From the NCBI RefSeq assembly GCF_023204835.1, contig NZ_CP096270.1:2496907-2560906 (forward strand): DNA of 64,000 bases, in the 5' to 3' direction. The notes beneath the pieces are model-generated. The model was not told where the DNA came from. It made no database searches and saw only the letters and a list, made by a program, of their open reading frames with translations. The stretch is from Salinarchaeum laminariae (GTDB lineage: Archaea > Halobacteriota > Halobacteria > Halobacteriales > Salinarchaeaceae). The translations under genes and the position numbers were made by a program. Of this stretch, positions 1 through 8,267 are shown in pieces (within the stretch, counting starts at the first letter, position 1; every line of letters starts with the position of its first letter).

Positions 1-269
1 CGCGGCTGCTGGGCCGGGCGGTCCTGTCCGGCGACGACTTCGAGCGCAGGCTCAAGCCCTTCGACCGGAACGTGCTCGTCGGCGGCGCTATCTTCGGCGT
101 CGGCTGGGGACTCTCCGGAATCTGTCCGGGCGCCGCCTACGCCAGCGTCGGGATCGGCAACGTCACGATCCTCTGGGCGATCGCCGGGATGTTCATCGGC
201 GCGTACGCCCAGGGCGTGTTCCGGAGCCGATCGCCCAGCGACGAGGCCGCTCCAACCAGTGCCGACTGA
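1..269 (+). CDS. YeeE/YedE-family sulfur transport membrane protein, C-terminal part
   Basis: The gene enters from the left edge; the frame is open from base 3, so the N-terminus lies outside the window. The visible 88 residues contain two glycine-rich hydrophobic segments and the typical motif GVGWGLSGICPGAA, which carries a conserved Cys. This matches the half-size YeeE/YedE (DUF6691-type) proteins, which in bacteria import thiosulfate-type sulfur. In haloarchaea two half-size proteins are often adjacent, so a partner gene may lie upstream. The neighbouring PiT-like permease and the TauE-like exporter fit a sulfur-handling role. The substrate is inferred from the family. A GTG at 72 is internal and is not the real start. 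Confidence 0.85.
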   Translation, partial: RLLGRAVLSGDDFERRLKPFDRNVLVGGAIFGVGWGLSGICPGAAYASVGIGNVTILWAIAGMFIGAYAQGVFRSRSPSDEAAPTSAD

Positions 270-334
270 CGAGTAATCCACCAACGCTGTTTCCCAGTTT
301 CTCCAGCCGGCACCCGCACTTTCACCAGTCATAG

Positions 335-1516
335 ATGGATCCCACGATCGTCGCCCTGTTCCTGATCGCGGCCCTCGCCAGCACGTTCATGGCGTGGGTC
401 ATCGGCGCGGGCTCAAGCGGCGCCACGCCCTTCGCACCAGCCGTCGGAGCCAACGCCATCTCGACGATGCGCGCCGCGTTCGTCGTCGGCATCTTCGGCT
501 TCGCCGGCGCCGTCACGCAGGGCGCGAACGTCTCCGAGACGCTCGGAAGCGGGCTCGTGGGCGGCGTCTCGCTGCCCGCGACGGGCGTGATCGTCGCGCT
601 GGGAATCGGTGCCGGCCTGATGGCGGTCGGGATCCGGACCGGCTACCCGATCGCGACGGCGTTCACGGTCACCGGCGCCGTCGTCGGCGTCGGCCTCGCG
701 CTCGGCGGCACGCCCGAATGGGCGACCTACCGACAGATCGGGGCCGTCTGGGTGTTCACGCCGTTCGTCGGTGGTGGCATTGCCTTCGCGATCGCGAGCG
801 TCCTGCCCCGAGATGGTGTCCCCGAGCGACTGAGCATCCCGCTGCTCGCCGCCCTCGTCGCAGCGGTTGTGGTCAACCTCCAGTTCGCGTTCGTCGGTCC
901 GGGTACGTCTGCGGGATCGATCGTCGGTGCGATACGGCGGACGGTCGGCGTCGATGGAACTGCGTCTGTGCTGGCAGCCACGCTCACGATCGCGTTGGCC
1001 GTCGCTGTGCTCGTCCGCTGGGACGTCAGTCGTGACGAGCAAGGCGGACTACGGCGGGTGCTGCTCTCGCTCGGCTCGCTCGTCGCCTTCTCGGCGGGCG
1101 GTAGTCAGGTCGGCCTCGCGGTCGGTCCGTTGCTCCCGCTGCTCGACGAGGTCGGCGCGATCTCGCCGATCGTCGTCCTCGTTGGCGGCGGGTTCGGGAT
1201 GCTCGTGGGCTCCTGGACCGGCGCGCCGCGGATGATCAAGTCGCTCGCGCAGGACTACTCCTCGCTGGGACCGCGCCGCTCGATCGCCGCGCTGGTTCCC
1301 TCCTTTCTGATAGCGCAGCTCGCCGTCCTGCTCGGCGTGCCGGTGTCGTTCAACGAGATCGTCGTCAGTGCGATCATCGGGAGCGGCGCAGCGGTGGGCG
1401 GTGGCGACGCCATCGATCCGCGGAAGATCGGCGTGACGCTCGGCGCGTGGGCCGGCTCCTTCGTGCTGGCGTTCGTCGTCGGCTTCGGCGCGATCGCCCT
1501 GCTCTCGCTGGTGTGA
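335..1516 (+). CDS. PiT-family inorganic anion (phosphate or sulfate) permease
   Basis: A 393-residue integral membrane protein with about ten hydrophobic segments arranged as two similar halves. The first half carries IGAGSSGATPFAPAVGANAIS and the second GSWTGAPRMIKSLAQDYSS, corresponding to the two signature repeats of PiT (Pho-4) proteins. The usual substrate is phosphate, imported with Na+ or H+. Some PiT relatives (CysP of Bacillus) carry sulfate. Because the gene follows a YeeE half-transporter and precedes other sulfur genes, sulfate is a real alternative. The ATG at 335 is 65 bp after the previous stop, so co-transcription with the YeeE gene is possible. Confidence 0.85.
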   Translation: MDPTIVALFLIAALASTFMAWVIGAGSSGATPFAPAVGANAISTMRAAFVVGIFGFAGAVTQGANVSETLGSGLVGGVSLPATGVIVALGIGAGLMAVGIRTGYPIATAFTVTGAVVGVGLALGGTPEWATYRQIGAVWVFTPFVGGGIAFAIASVLPRDGVPERLSIPLLAALVAAVVVNLQFAFVGPGTSAGSIVGAIRRTVGVDGTASVLAATLTIALAVAVLVRWDVSRDEQGGLRRVLLSLGSLVAFSAGGSQVGLAVGPLLPLLDEVGAISPIVVLVGGGFGMLVGSWTGAPRMIKSLAQDYSSLGPRRSIAALVPSFLIAQLAVLLGVPVSFNEIVVSAIIGSGAAVGGGDAIDPRKIGVTLGAWAGSFVLAFVVGFGAIALLSLV

Positions 1517-1573
1517 ACCGCCAGTCGATCCGCATCGTCCGATACCGCGTAACGGCGGACATATTCGGCACCG

Positions 1574-1583
1574 CTTTTAAAAA
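1574..1583 (+). promoter_or_regulatory. TATA-like box before the globin-coupled transducer
   Basis: The AT-rich string CTTTTAAAAA lies in an otherwise GC-rich gap, 71-80 bp before the ATG at 1654. A GGAGG at 1605-1609 lies between them, too far from either possible start to act as an ordinary ribosome binding site. This implies a leader of about 45 nt, unusual among the many near-leaderless genes here. Confidence 0.5.
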
Positions 1584-1653
1584 CGACTTCCCCGTTCCCG
1601 CTCGGGAGGAACCCGGCTGACGGATTTTGAAACCGGACTTGCCATCTCCGTAT

Positions 1654-3297
1654 ATGGAGCCGGAGCAGGTGTTCGGTCGCGGGGAATTGAACGCGAACGT
1701 CGATGCCGATCAGCTGACCGACGACATCGGGCTGGATCGCGACGAGATTGCGTGGCGGAAGGAGTTCATCGGGTTCGACGCGGAGGACGAGCGCCGACTC
1801 GCGTCGATGGAGCCACTCTTGCGCGAACACCGCGAGGAGATCGCGGAACGCTTCTACGTCAACCTCACGCGGTACGACCAAACGACCGACGTCATCGGCC
1901 GATCGGAGAAGTCAGTCGAGCAACTCAAGCTGACACAGCAGGCCTACCTCGTGACGCTCGCGACCGGTGAGTACGACGAAGCGTACTTCCAGAACAGGGC
2001 GCGGATCGGAAAGCTCCACGAGCTGCTGGACATGCCGCTCAAGCACTACATCGGCCAGTACGGCGTCTACTACGACCTGCTGTTCGAGCAACTGGACGAG
2101 CGAATTCAGGATCAGGTCGTCGACGCGATCGAAGAGTGGGCCGTCGAGCGCGCCGAAGCCGAGCGCTCGGACGGGCTGTTCGGCAGCGTGCTGGGAGCGC
2201 TCGGGGACGACGACGCAGAGAACCCGGGAGAGCTGGACGACGCCTTCGAGTCGACCGTCCGGGACGCGATCCACGACGGCGTCGCGGACCTCCTCGCGCT
2301 CTTGCGAATCATCAACCTCGACGTGCAGGTGGCGTGTGACACCTACGTCGACTCCTACAGCAACCGGCTCGAAGACGAGATCGAACGTCGGCAGCGGCTC
2401 GCCAGCGACGTGGAAACCGACGTGCAGGAGCCACTCGACGATCTCCACGACGCTGCGGGCGACGTGGCCGAGAGCGCAGAGACGATCCACGAGCTGACGA
2501 CCGACCAGTCAAACGGCGTCCGCACCGCCGCCGAGGAGGCAGAGGACCTGAGCGCCACCGTCGAGGAGATCGCCGGCACCGCCGGCACCGTCCGGACGCT
2601 CGGCGAACGCACCGAGGAGATCGCGAGCGCGGGCGTCGAGGAGGCCGAGGAGACCGCAGCTGCGATGGACGATCTCCGCGACGAAACGCAGGCTGCCGTG
2701 GCAGCGACAGAACGCCTCGAGCAGCAGGCCGATCGGATCGACGACGTCGTCGAGACGATCGAGGAGGTCACGAACCAGACGAAGATCCTCGCTGCCAACG
2801 CCCGCGTCGAAGCGAGCCGGAGCGACGCCTCGAGCGAGGCGCTCGACGTTCTCGGCGAGGAGGTCCGATCCTTCGCCGAGGATACGAGCGACCAGCTCGC
2901 GGAGCTTCCCGAAACCGTCGAGGAGCTCCGGACGATCGCCCGGGAGGTCTCGGACGCGATCGACGACACCGCGGCCCAGCTCGAGGACAGTTCCGAGCGG
3001 GTGGAATCGCTCGGCGACCGGCTCGACACGGTGCACGAGGCGGCCGACGAAACCGCCGACGGCATGGCGGAGATCGAGCAGGCAACGGATCGGCAGGCGC
3101 GAAGCGCCGAAGCGATCGCGGCAGAGATGGACGGTCTCGCCGACGCCGCCGATCGCGTCGCGGCAGAATCGGAGTCGCTCGCTGCCTCGGCAGAAGAGCA
3201 GACGGCAGCACTCGGCGACGTCGCCGAGTCGGTCGATCGACTCACTGACGCGTCCGAGTCGCCGTCGACTGCAGAGGATCGACGCCCGGCGCGGTAG
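1654..3297 (+). CDS. HemAT-like globin-coupled transducer (methyl-accepting)
   Basis: A 547-residue soluble transducer. Residues about 25-240 form a protoglobin sensor; H122 in RIGKLH is in the place of the proximal heme His, followed by the HYIGQYGVYYDLL helix. The rest is a long coiled-coil signalling domain without HAMP or membrane segments, so it acts in the cytoplasm and should sense O2 or another gas through heme. The hairpin tip (about 370-392) reads EVTNQTKILAANARVEASR. The usual QTNLLALNAAIEAARAGE and the following GRGFAVVA stretch are altered or absent, so standard CheA/CheW coupling is uncertain. I chose ATG 1654; an in-frame TTG at 1627 adds only nine residues. No che gene lies nearby. 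Confidence 0.88.
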   Translation: MEPEQVFGRGELNANVDADQLTDDIGLDRDEIAWRKEFIGFDAEDERRLASMEPLLREHREEIAERFYVNLTRYDQTTDVIGRSEKSVEQLKLTQQAYLVTLATGEYDEAYFQNRARIGKLHELLDMPLKHYIGQYGVYYDLLFEQLDERIQDQVVDAIEEWAVERAEAERSDGLFGSVLGALGDDDAENPGELDDAFESTVRDAIHDGVADLLALLRIINLDVQVACDTYVDSYSNRLEDEIERRQRLASDVETDVQEPLDDLHDAAGDVAESAETIHELTTDQSNGVRTAAEEAEDLSATVEEIAGTAGTVRTLGERTEEIASAGVEEAEETAAAMDDLRDETQAAVAATERLEQQADRIDDVVETIEEVTNQTKILAANARVEASRSDASSEALDVLGEEVRSFAEDTSDQLAELPETVEELRTIAREVSDAIDDTAAQLEDSSERVESLGDRLDTVHEAADETADGMAEIEQATDRQARSAEAIAAEMDGLADAADRVAAESESLAASAEEQTAALGDVAESVDRLTDASESPSTAEDRRPAR

Positions 3298-3298
3298 G

Positions 3299-3316
3299 CT
3301 CCTCTTTCTTCTTCGT
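3299..3316 (+). terminator. Possible T-rich terminator after the transducer gene
   Basis: Directly after the stop is a pyrimidine tract with several T runs (CTCCTCTTTCTTCTTCG), the kind of sequence at which archaeal polymerase releases. The rest of the 160-bp gap to the convergent UspA gene shows nothing else clear. Confidence 0.3.
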
Positions 3317-3456
3317 TGTCGTCGCTCCGTCGCTACGATCGGCCGCTACGCAGTCGTTCAGGTCATCTCACGCGAAAGCTCGGGTCGTTTCGCGCGGTAG
3401 CTCAGATCGCCTCACGCGGTCCTGGAAACGACGGCCGTCGTCCGAACGGCGAGCGA

Positions 3457-4305
3457 TCAGGCCGTCCGCGGCGGCGGGACGAGGAACACGTTCCCCTTCG
3501 CACGTGCGACGACGTCTTCGGAGGTGCTACCCAGCAGCAGCCGTCGCATCCGGCTCCGACCGCGGGACCCAACGAGCGTCGTGGTGGGGACGAACGCCTC
3601 CTCGGCGGCGAGGATCTCCTCGGAGGGATCGCCCCGCCGGACGTCGGTCTCGGTCTGGATGTCCCACTGTTCCAGGGTCTCGGCGAGCTCGTCGAGGCGC
3701 TCCTCGGGAGTGGGCTCGCCCTCGTCCGGAATCGGGTCCTTCGGGGACTCGACGTGGACGAGCGTGGCCTCCTGGGTCGCGTGTCGGAGGTAGGAGAATG
3801 AATCGAACGCGCGTTCGGCGTTCTCGGAGAAGTCCGTCGCAAAGAGCACCCGCTGGAAGAGGTGCTCGCGGAGGACGTCGGGCTGCTCGGCCTCGCGCTC
3901 GATCCGGTTGACCACGAGTGGGACGACGGTCGTGCGTGCGAGGTTCCGGGCGGTGGACCCGATCACCCTGTTTTCCAGCGGGCTCTTCCCGCGCGAGCCG
4001 ACGATCGTGAGGTCAGCGCGGACAGTCTCGGCGATCCCGTTGATCCGTCGATACGGCGTCCCGCGGACGACGTGGGTCTCCACGTCGAAGCCTGCCGCCT
4101 CCATCACGCGGCTATAGCGGTCGAGCGCCTGCTCCCTGCGCTCCTCGAAGCGCATTCCCGGCATGCCAGCGTGGACGTTCGACGGGATGACGGTGACGAG
4201 GTGGAACGTGTCGACGCCGATCCGCTCGAGACACTCGAGGCAGGTTTCGTTCTCGATCGCCGCCTCGCTCGCCGCCGAGAGGTCGGTCGCGTAAATTGCT
4301 CGCAT
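3457..4305 (-). CDS. Tandem UspA-domain universal stress protein
   Basis: A 282-residue protein made of two UspA repeats (about 1-140 and 150-280). Each ends in an ATP-binding signature of the Gx2Gx9GS/T type: VGSRGKSPLENRVIGSTA in repeat 1 and VGSRGRSRMRRLLLGSTS in repeat 2. Family members bind ATP and respond to stress; the exact role here is unknown. It is transcribed away from the sulfur/thiol genes to its right. ATG 4305 is preceded by an AT-rich stretch with two AATATT copies, a likely promoter. A second tandem UspA protein lies at 8868-9710. Confidence 0.9.
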   Translation of the reverse strand: MRAIYATDLSAASEAAIENETCLECLERIGVDTFHLVTVIPSNVHAGMPGMRFEERREQALDRYSRVMEAAGFDVETHVVRGTPYRRINGIAETVRADLTIVGSRGKSPLENRVIGSTARNLARTTVVPLVVNRIEREAEQPDVLREHLFQRVLFATDFSENAERAFDSFSYLRHATQEATLVHVESPKDPIPDEGEPTPEERLDELAETLEQWDIQTETDVRRGDPSEEILAAEEAFVPTTTLVGSRGRSRMRRLLLGSTSEDVVARAKGNVFLVPPPRTA

Positions 4306-4330
4306 GTACGTGTGTAGCGGGCGAACGCAT

Positions 4331-4355
4331 AATATTGTTTTGTTTGCCCAATATT
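4331..4355 (-). promoter_or_regulatory. Promoter/operator candidate of the UspA gene: paired AATATT
   Basis: Two self-complementary AATATT hexamers at 4331-4336 and 4350-4355 are spaced 19 bp apart in an AT-rich patch 26-50 bp before the UspA ATG. The nearer one sits where a TATA box would be for a near-leaderless transcript. The pair could also be a two-fold operator. Confidence 0.4.
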
Positions 4356-4654
4356 CGGTGCAGAGTATTTGTCGGCGGTGCTAGGGCGTTGGCCTGACAG
4401 AGCGTCGGAGCGCCGGCTCGAACGGTCGGCGCGCGCGAACCCTCGACCCGGGAAAATCCCGCCAAAATCGTCCGGGCGCTGAACCTCCAGTATTCGCATA
4501 CGTTATGCGTATATCTCGGTGGGATAGCCATACGCACCAGCGCAGTAATCTTGCACTGTACTTCCACAACCGTTATTAGGTCGCTCCGGGTACGTTGATT
4601 CGAGTAGAAAAGCATGATTCGCACACAACTGTGCAACGGAGCGGGTGAGTATCG
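4356..4654. other. Intergenic region between UspA and the TauE unit
   Basis: About 300 bp with no convincing ORF. It holds a short inverted repeat CGCATA-CGT-TATGCG around 4496-4510 and an AT-rich string CCGTTATTAGG near 4569-4580, which may serve the rightward 48-aa gene and TauE. No RNA gene or repeat was recognised. Confidence 0.4.
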
Positions 4655-4801
4655 ATGATCGGTCTGTCGGGGCTGCCGGCGTGGGCAGAGGCAGCAGCGC
4701 TGATCGGCGTAGTCCTCGTGGAGGCGATGATCCTCTACGTCGGCTACGGCGCAGTGGAACAGGCGATCGGCCAGAAACTGATCGATCGACTCACGAGCTA
4801 A
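4655..4801 (+). CDS. 48-aa membrane microprotein preceding TauE (DUF7512-like)
   Basis: A short ORF starting MIGLSGLPAWAEAAALIGVV, with one hydrophobic helix (about residues 8-34) and a charged tail ending IDRLTS. It stops 4 bp before the TauE/SafE gene, so the two are surely co-transcribed. It resembles the small single-span proteins, annotated DUF7512, that I recall next to TauE-type genes in haloarchaea; that assignment is from memory. It may be an accessory subunit of the exporter. Support is the tight spacing, sensible codons and the membrane segment. Confidence 0.7.
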   Translation: MIGLSGLPAWAEAAALIGVVLVEAMILYVGYGAVEQAIGQKLIDRLTS

Positions 4802-4805
4802 CACG

Positions 4806-5846
4806 ATGGCACTGTTTGGAATGAGCGTGGCGATGCTGGCGCTGTTCGTCGGCTTCGGCCTCCTGATCGGCATCCTGTTTGGCTTCTTCGGGATGGGCGG
4901 ATCCTTCCTGGTGACGCCGGCGCTGCTGGTCATGGGCTACGAATCCAGCGTCGCCGTCGGGAGCGGGTTGGCGTTCGTCTTCGGGACCTCCGTTATCGCG
5001 ACGTTGAAACACCGTGACCTCGGGCAGGTCGACTACAAGCTCGGGGTGTTGATGATCGCCGGGACGACTGCCGGGATCGAGGTCGGCAAGGAGATCGTCC
5101 TCCACCTTCAGGAACTTGGCCTGGCCGGGAGCATCATCAGCGTGACCTACGTCGTCCTGCTGGGTGGCATCGGTGCGTTCGTCACCTACGAGGCGGTCAA
5201 GGGTGACGGCGGCGGTGGCGTCGACCACGACGTCGAGGACGTCGACCCCGACGAGGACCTCTCCGACGACATCCCCGAGATCGCCAAGAAAATTCAGTCG
5301 TACCGAGTTCCACCGATGATCGACCTACGGGGCGGCGTCTCCGTCTCGCTGTGGATGATCCTCGGCGTGGCGTTCGCGACCGGCCTGCTGTCGGGCTTTC
5401 TCGGCGTCGGCGGCGGATTCATCCGCATGCCCGCGCTGTTCTACCTGATCGGCGTGCCGGTCCCGATCGCCGTCGGGACGGACCTGTTCGAGATCGTCTT
5501 CTCGGGCGGGATCGGCAGCTTCCTCTACGCGATGGACGGCGGCGTCAACCTCGGCATCGTCGTCCCGCTGCTCGCGGGGAGCGCACTGGGTGCCCGCGTC
5601 GGGTCCGCGGCCACGAGCATCGTCGACGAAGACGAGATCAAGGTGTACTTCGGCGTGATGCTCCTGGGCGGCGCAGTCGCGGTCGCGGTCCGAGAGATCG
5701 GCAACGTGACCGGTATCCCGGAGCTCAACGTCGTCAGTATGGTGCTGATCGTCGGCTCCGCGCTCCTGGTCAGCGGTGCAGTCGTCCAGAGTAGCCTGAG
5801 TGCGCTCCGGGAGTCCAACGGCTCCGGCTCCTCGATCCCGGACTGA
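4806..5846 (+). CDS. TauE/SafE-family sulfite/anion exporter
   Basis: A 346-residue polytopic protein with the two glycine-rich repeats of the TauE/SafE family: GILFGFFGMGGSFLVTPALL near the N-terminus and TGLLSGFLGVGGGFIRMPAL in the middle. Each half is followed by further membrane helices; a hydrophilic acidic loop (about 140-165) separates them. Members move sulfite, sulfoacetate or related anions across the membrane. The microprotein just upstream and the cysteine-bearing regulator just downstream point to sulfur-compound efflux or uptake. The substrate is inferred. Confidence 0.9.
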   Translation: MALFGMSVAMLALFVGFGLLIGILFGFFGMGGSFLVTPALLVMGYESSVAVGSGLAFVFGTSVIATLKHRDLGQVDYKLGVLMIAGTTAGIEVGKEIVLHLQELGLAGSIISVTYVVLLGGIGAFVTYEAVKGDGGGGVDHDVEDVDPDEDLSDDIPEIAKKIQSYRVPPMIDLRGGVSVSLWMILGVAFATGLLSGFLGVGGGFIRMPALFYLIGVPVPIAVGTDLFEIVFSGGIGSFLYAMDGGVNLGIVVPLLAGSALGARVGSAATSIVDEDEIKVYFGVMLLGGAVAVAVREIGNVTGIPELNVVSMVLIVGSALLVSGAVVQSSLSALRESNGSGSSIPD

Positions 5847-6123
5847 GAAGGAGCCGCCTCCGTCGCGGCTGTCGCTGACGTAGACGTCCACGCTGTCGTG
5901 GCGCTCCTCGCTTTCGCTGTGGGATCGGACGGTGTCTCCGAGTGCCGATTCACGACCTGCGAATTCGATGTCCCATAGCGACCAAGTGGCACGAGGCGTG
6001 TCTGTATCGGATCGGTTGGAGAGAAGCGTCATCACGGTCTCCGAACGGTGCTCGCAGTTCCAGAATTGTAGGGACCATGCACAAGTCTTTTGCCGCCGCG
6101 GTGGCAACGTTCGCTCGATAACT

Positions 6124-6525
6124 ATGCCAGATTCGATGTCCGAACAACTCCAGCAGGACATGGAGTGTGAGGGGCTCCTCGAGTGTTTTCACGGGCTGAA
6201 GCAGCTCGACAAAGACTGCTTCCAGGCCCTGGTGTCCGCAGAGGACCCACTGACCGTCGATGAGATCGCTGACGGAGTCGATCGCGAGCGATCGACCGCC
6301 TACCGTGCCGTCCAGCGACTCCTGCAGACCGGGTTCATCCAGAAGGAGCAGGTCAACTACGAACAGGGCGGCTACTACCACGTCTACTCGCCGACCGATC
6401 CCGGAAAGATCGCCGACGACATGCAGCGAATGCTCAACGACTGGTACGCCAAGATGGGCCAGCTCATTCAGGAGTTCGAGACGAAGTACGACGAGGCCGA
6501 GCCGGCTGCGTCCGTCCAGGGTTAA
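6124..6525 (+). CDS. TrmB/HTH regulator with three N-terminal cysteines
   Basis: A 133-residue winged-helix protein. Residues about 38-100 form the wHTH (LTVDEIADGVDRERSTAYRA), followed by a C-terminal helix likely for dimerisation. Before the wHTH lie C15, C21 and C32, a spacing that could bind a metal or sense thiols or reactive sulfur. Placed between TauE and thioredoxin, it is a good candidate local regulator of the sulfur genes. The ATG at 6124 is chosen because the protein fold starts there; the frame is open further upstream without coding character. The 277-bp gap before it shows no other gene. Confidence 0.8.
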   Translation: MPDSMSEQLQQDMECEGLLECFHGLKQLDKDCFQALVSAEDPLTVDEIADGVDRERSTAYRAVQRLLQTGFIQKEQVNYEQGGYYHVYSPTDPGKIADDMQRMLNDWYAKMGQLIQEFETKYDEAEPAASVQG

Positions 6526-6724
6526 CGCCGTTTTCCTGAACCGTAGTCTTCTATCGCCGATTTCCCGGTGCGTATTGATGGGCGCTACTACGTTCCTCCC
6601 GAGTCGTCGTTCGACTTGTTCGCCCGTCAGAGAGTTTCAGTACGCACTGGCCGATAGAGTGTTTCATAGTATTGTGTGATCTATCCAAAACCCCTAAGTA
6701 CCGACCGGCCCGTAGTCGATAGTG

Positions 6725-7084
6725 ATGACGACTGATACCGCTACGAATCAGAGCGCAGAGACGAACGACGCGCCGGTCGCCGTGAACGGTCAGAACGACC
6801 TCGAGGAACTCGTCGACCAGGGAGGCGTCGTGCTGGCTGACTTCTACGCCGACTGGTGTGGTCCCTGCCAGATGATCGCGCCCGTCGTCGAGGAGCTCGC
6901 AGCCGAGACGGAGGCGACCGTCGCGAAGATCGACGTCGACGCGAACCAGCCACTCGCTGCTGCGTACGGCGTCCGTGGCGTTCCGACGCTCGTGCTCTTC
7001 GCCGAGGGCGAGCAGGTCGAGGAGATCGTCGGCGTCCAGTCCAAGGACCAGCTCGCGTCGCTGATCGATCGCTACACGAACTGA
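6725..7084 (+). CDS. trxA: Thioredoxin
   Basis: A 119-residue thioredoxin with the WCGPC active site in DFYADWCGPCQMIAPVVEEL and the cis-Pro in VRGVPTLVLF. An N-terminal tail of about 20 residues precedes the fold. It acts as a cytoplasmic dithiol reductant. It stands alone, but is flanked by the cysteine-bearing regulator and by a DsbA-like protein, suggesting shared thiol/sulfur physiology. A GTG immediately before the ATG is possible as the start. A TATA-like CCTAAGT about 30 bp upstream implies a near-leaderless transcript. Confidence 0.93.
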   Translation: MTTDTATNQSAETNDAPVAVNGQNDLEELVDQGGVVLADFYADWCGPCQMIAPVVEELAAETEATVAKIDVDANQPLAAAYGVRGVPTLVLFAEGEQVEEIVGVQSKDQLASLIDRYTN

Positions 7085-7529
7085 GCCGCGATTGTCGGGC
7101 GCACGCCGCGATGACTCCTGTTGCGCCCTGAAGCTTCCTGCGGTCTCCGCTACAACTGATTCGATGCCCCGGACTGGGGCATCGTACACGACGGATCGGA
7201 GCGATGCGTCTCGGCGCAACCCACGGACGGTCAATTCAGTCCTCGGCGAACGCGAACTCGTCGGTTTCCGCCATCACGCCCGCGTCCCGTCAGTTCCCGC
7301 CATCACGCCAGCGTCCCGTCAGTTCCCGCCATCACGCCAGCGTCCCGTCAGTTCCCGCCATCACGCCAGCGTCCCGTCAGTTCCCGCCATCACGCCAGCG
7401 TCCCGTCAGTTCCCGCCATCGACTCCCGCGCCCCGCCGATTTTCGCTTCGGTGCCCCCGATTCACGCCAATTCCCCGTGTCTGACGGACGAAAGTCCCTT
7501 GAGGCGGATGGCGATAGTATTGCACGTTG
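7085..7529. other. Intergenic region holding a 29-bp repeat array
   Basis: The 445 bp between thioredoxin and dsbA contain the tandem array at 7265-7420. Because 29 is not a multiple of three, the array reads open in several frames, which creates false ORFs of SRQFPPSRQRPVSS type. I see no real gene, RNA or second repeat in the rest. Confidence 0.6.
7265..7420. repeat. 29-bp tandem repeat, five units plus a partial
   Basis: Units begin at 7265, 7294, 7323, 7352 and 7381, and an 11-base partial unit follows at 7410-7420. The last four full units are identical; the first differs at two bases. Each contains TTCCCGCCATCACGCC followed by AGCGTCCCGTCAG. There are no unique spacers, so this is not CRISPR. 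It ends about 110 bp before the dsbA-like gene. Perfect identity suggests recent slippage or repeat conversion. Confidence 0.95.
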
Positions 7530-8267
7530 ATGGACGACGAAGACACGATTACGCGACGTCGGGCGATCCTCGCTGGCGGTGCGACGCTCGGGTTCGGCGC
7601 CGGCGTCGCGTACCTCGCGACGCGCTCACCGTCGACGGACTCGACCTACGAGCCCGCGACGATCCACGAGGGCTCCGGTGCCAGCGGACTCGGCATCGAA
7701 CTGTCAGGGCGTCCCATCGTTGGCGAACCCGATGCGCAGGTCGACCTCTACTACTGGACCGACTACCTCTGTCCGTTCTGTGCGCGCTTCGAGGCCAACA
7801 CCCTCGCGAAGATCGGGCGGAACTACGTGGACGCCGGCCAGGTGCGCATCCCTTTCCTCCTGTATCCGAACATCGGCGAGTACTCGATGCCCGCTGCGGT
7901 CTGGGATCGGTGCGTCTGGGAGCAGGTCCGCGGCGACGATCCGAACGCGTACTGGGACTGGCACGGTGAGGTGTTCGACGTCCAGCGATCTTCCGGCGAT
8001 GGCTGGGCCGACGACGCGACCTTCGCCGACGTTACGGAACGGGTCGCGGACGTCTCCCTGTCTGACGTCGAATCCTGTCGGGAGACGCGCGGCGATGCGA
8101 TTCGCGACCAGCTCGATGCGGACGCCTCGGCTGCACAGTCAGCTGGAATCCGTGGCACGCCCGGGTTCGTGGTATACAACCGCGAGACCGACCAGGCGGG
8201 CCATCTGGTGGGTGCACATCCCTACGACAACTTCGAGACGGCGATCGATCGGGTGTTGGCGACGTGA
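7530..8267 (+). CDS. DsbA-like thioredoxin-fold oxidoreductase with Tat-type signal
   Basis: A 245-residue protein. The N-terminus has twin arginines and a hydrophobic run (TRRRAILAGGATLGFGAGVA), fitting Tat export and anchoring. The DsbA fold follows, with CPFC at residues 81-84 (YYWTDYLCPFCARFE), an inserted helical domain and cis-Pro in GIRGTPGFVVYN. It should make or shuffle disulfides outside the membrane, or hand electrons to its partner. The next gene's GTG overlaps its stop codon, so the two are coupled. A TTG just before the ATG is less likely. Confidence 0.88.
   Translation: MDDEDTITRRRAILAGGATLGFGAGVAYLATRSPSTDSTYEPATIHEGSGASGLGIELSGRPIVGEPDAQVDLYYWTDYLCPFCARFEANTLAKIGRNYVDAGQVRIPFLLYPNIGEYSMPAAVWDRCVWEQVRGDDPNAYWDWHGEVFDVQRSSGDGWADDATFADVTERVADVSLSDVESCRETRGDAIRDQLDADASAAQSAGIRGTPGFVVYNRETDQAGHLVGAHPYDNFETAIDRVLAT

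Noticed and set aside
394..1042. Long Arg/Asp-rich frames over the permease gene, and similar ones throughout
   Set aside because: Shadow frames caused by high third-position GC; the real frames carry clear family motifs.
5847..6123. Possible minus-strand gene remnant between TauE and the regulator
   Set aside because: The open frame continues through the antisense of TauE with the same Asp/Ser/Arg-rich composition, as GC-rich shadows do; no motif was seen.
7265..7420. Possible CRISPR array
   Set aside because: Units abut directly with no unique spacers and no cas gene is near.
7092..7530. Two overlapping open frames rich in SRQFPPSRQRPVSS-type repeats
   Set aside because: They are products of the 29-bp non-coding repeat, which stays open in several frames; no start signal or normal haloarchaeal composition.
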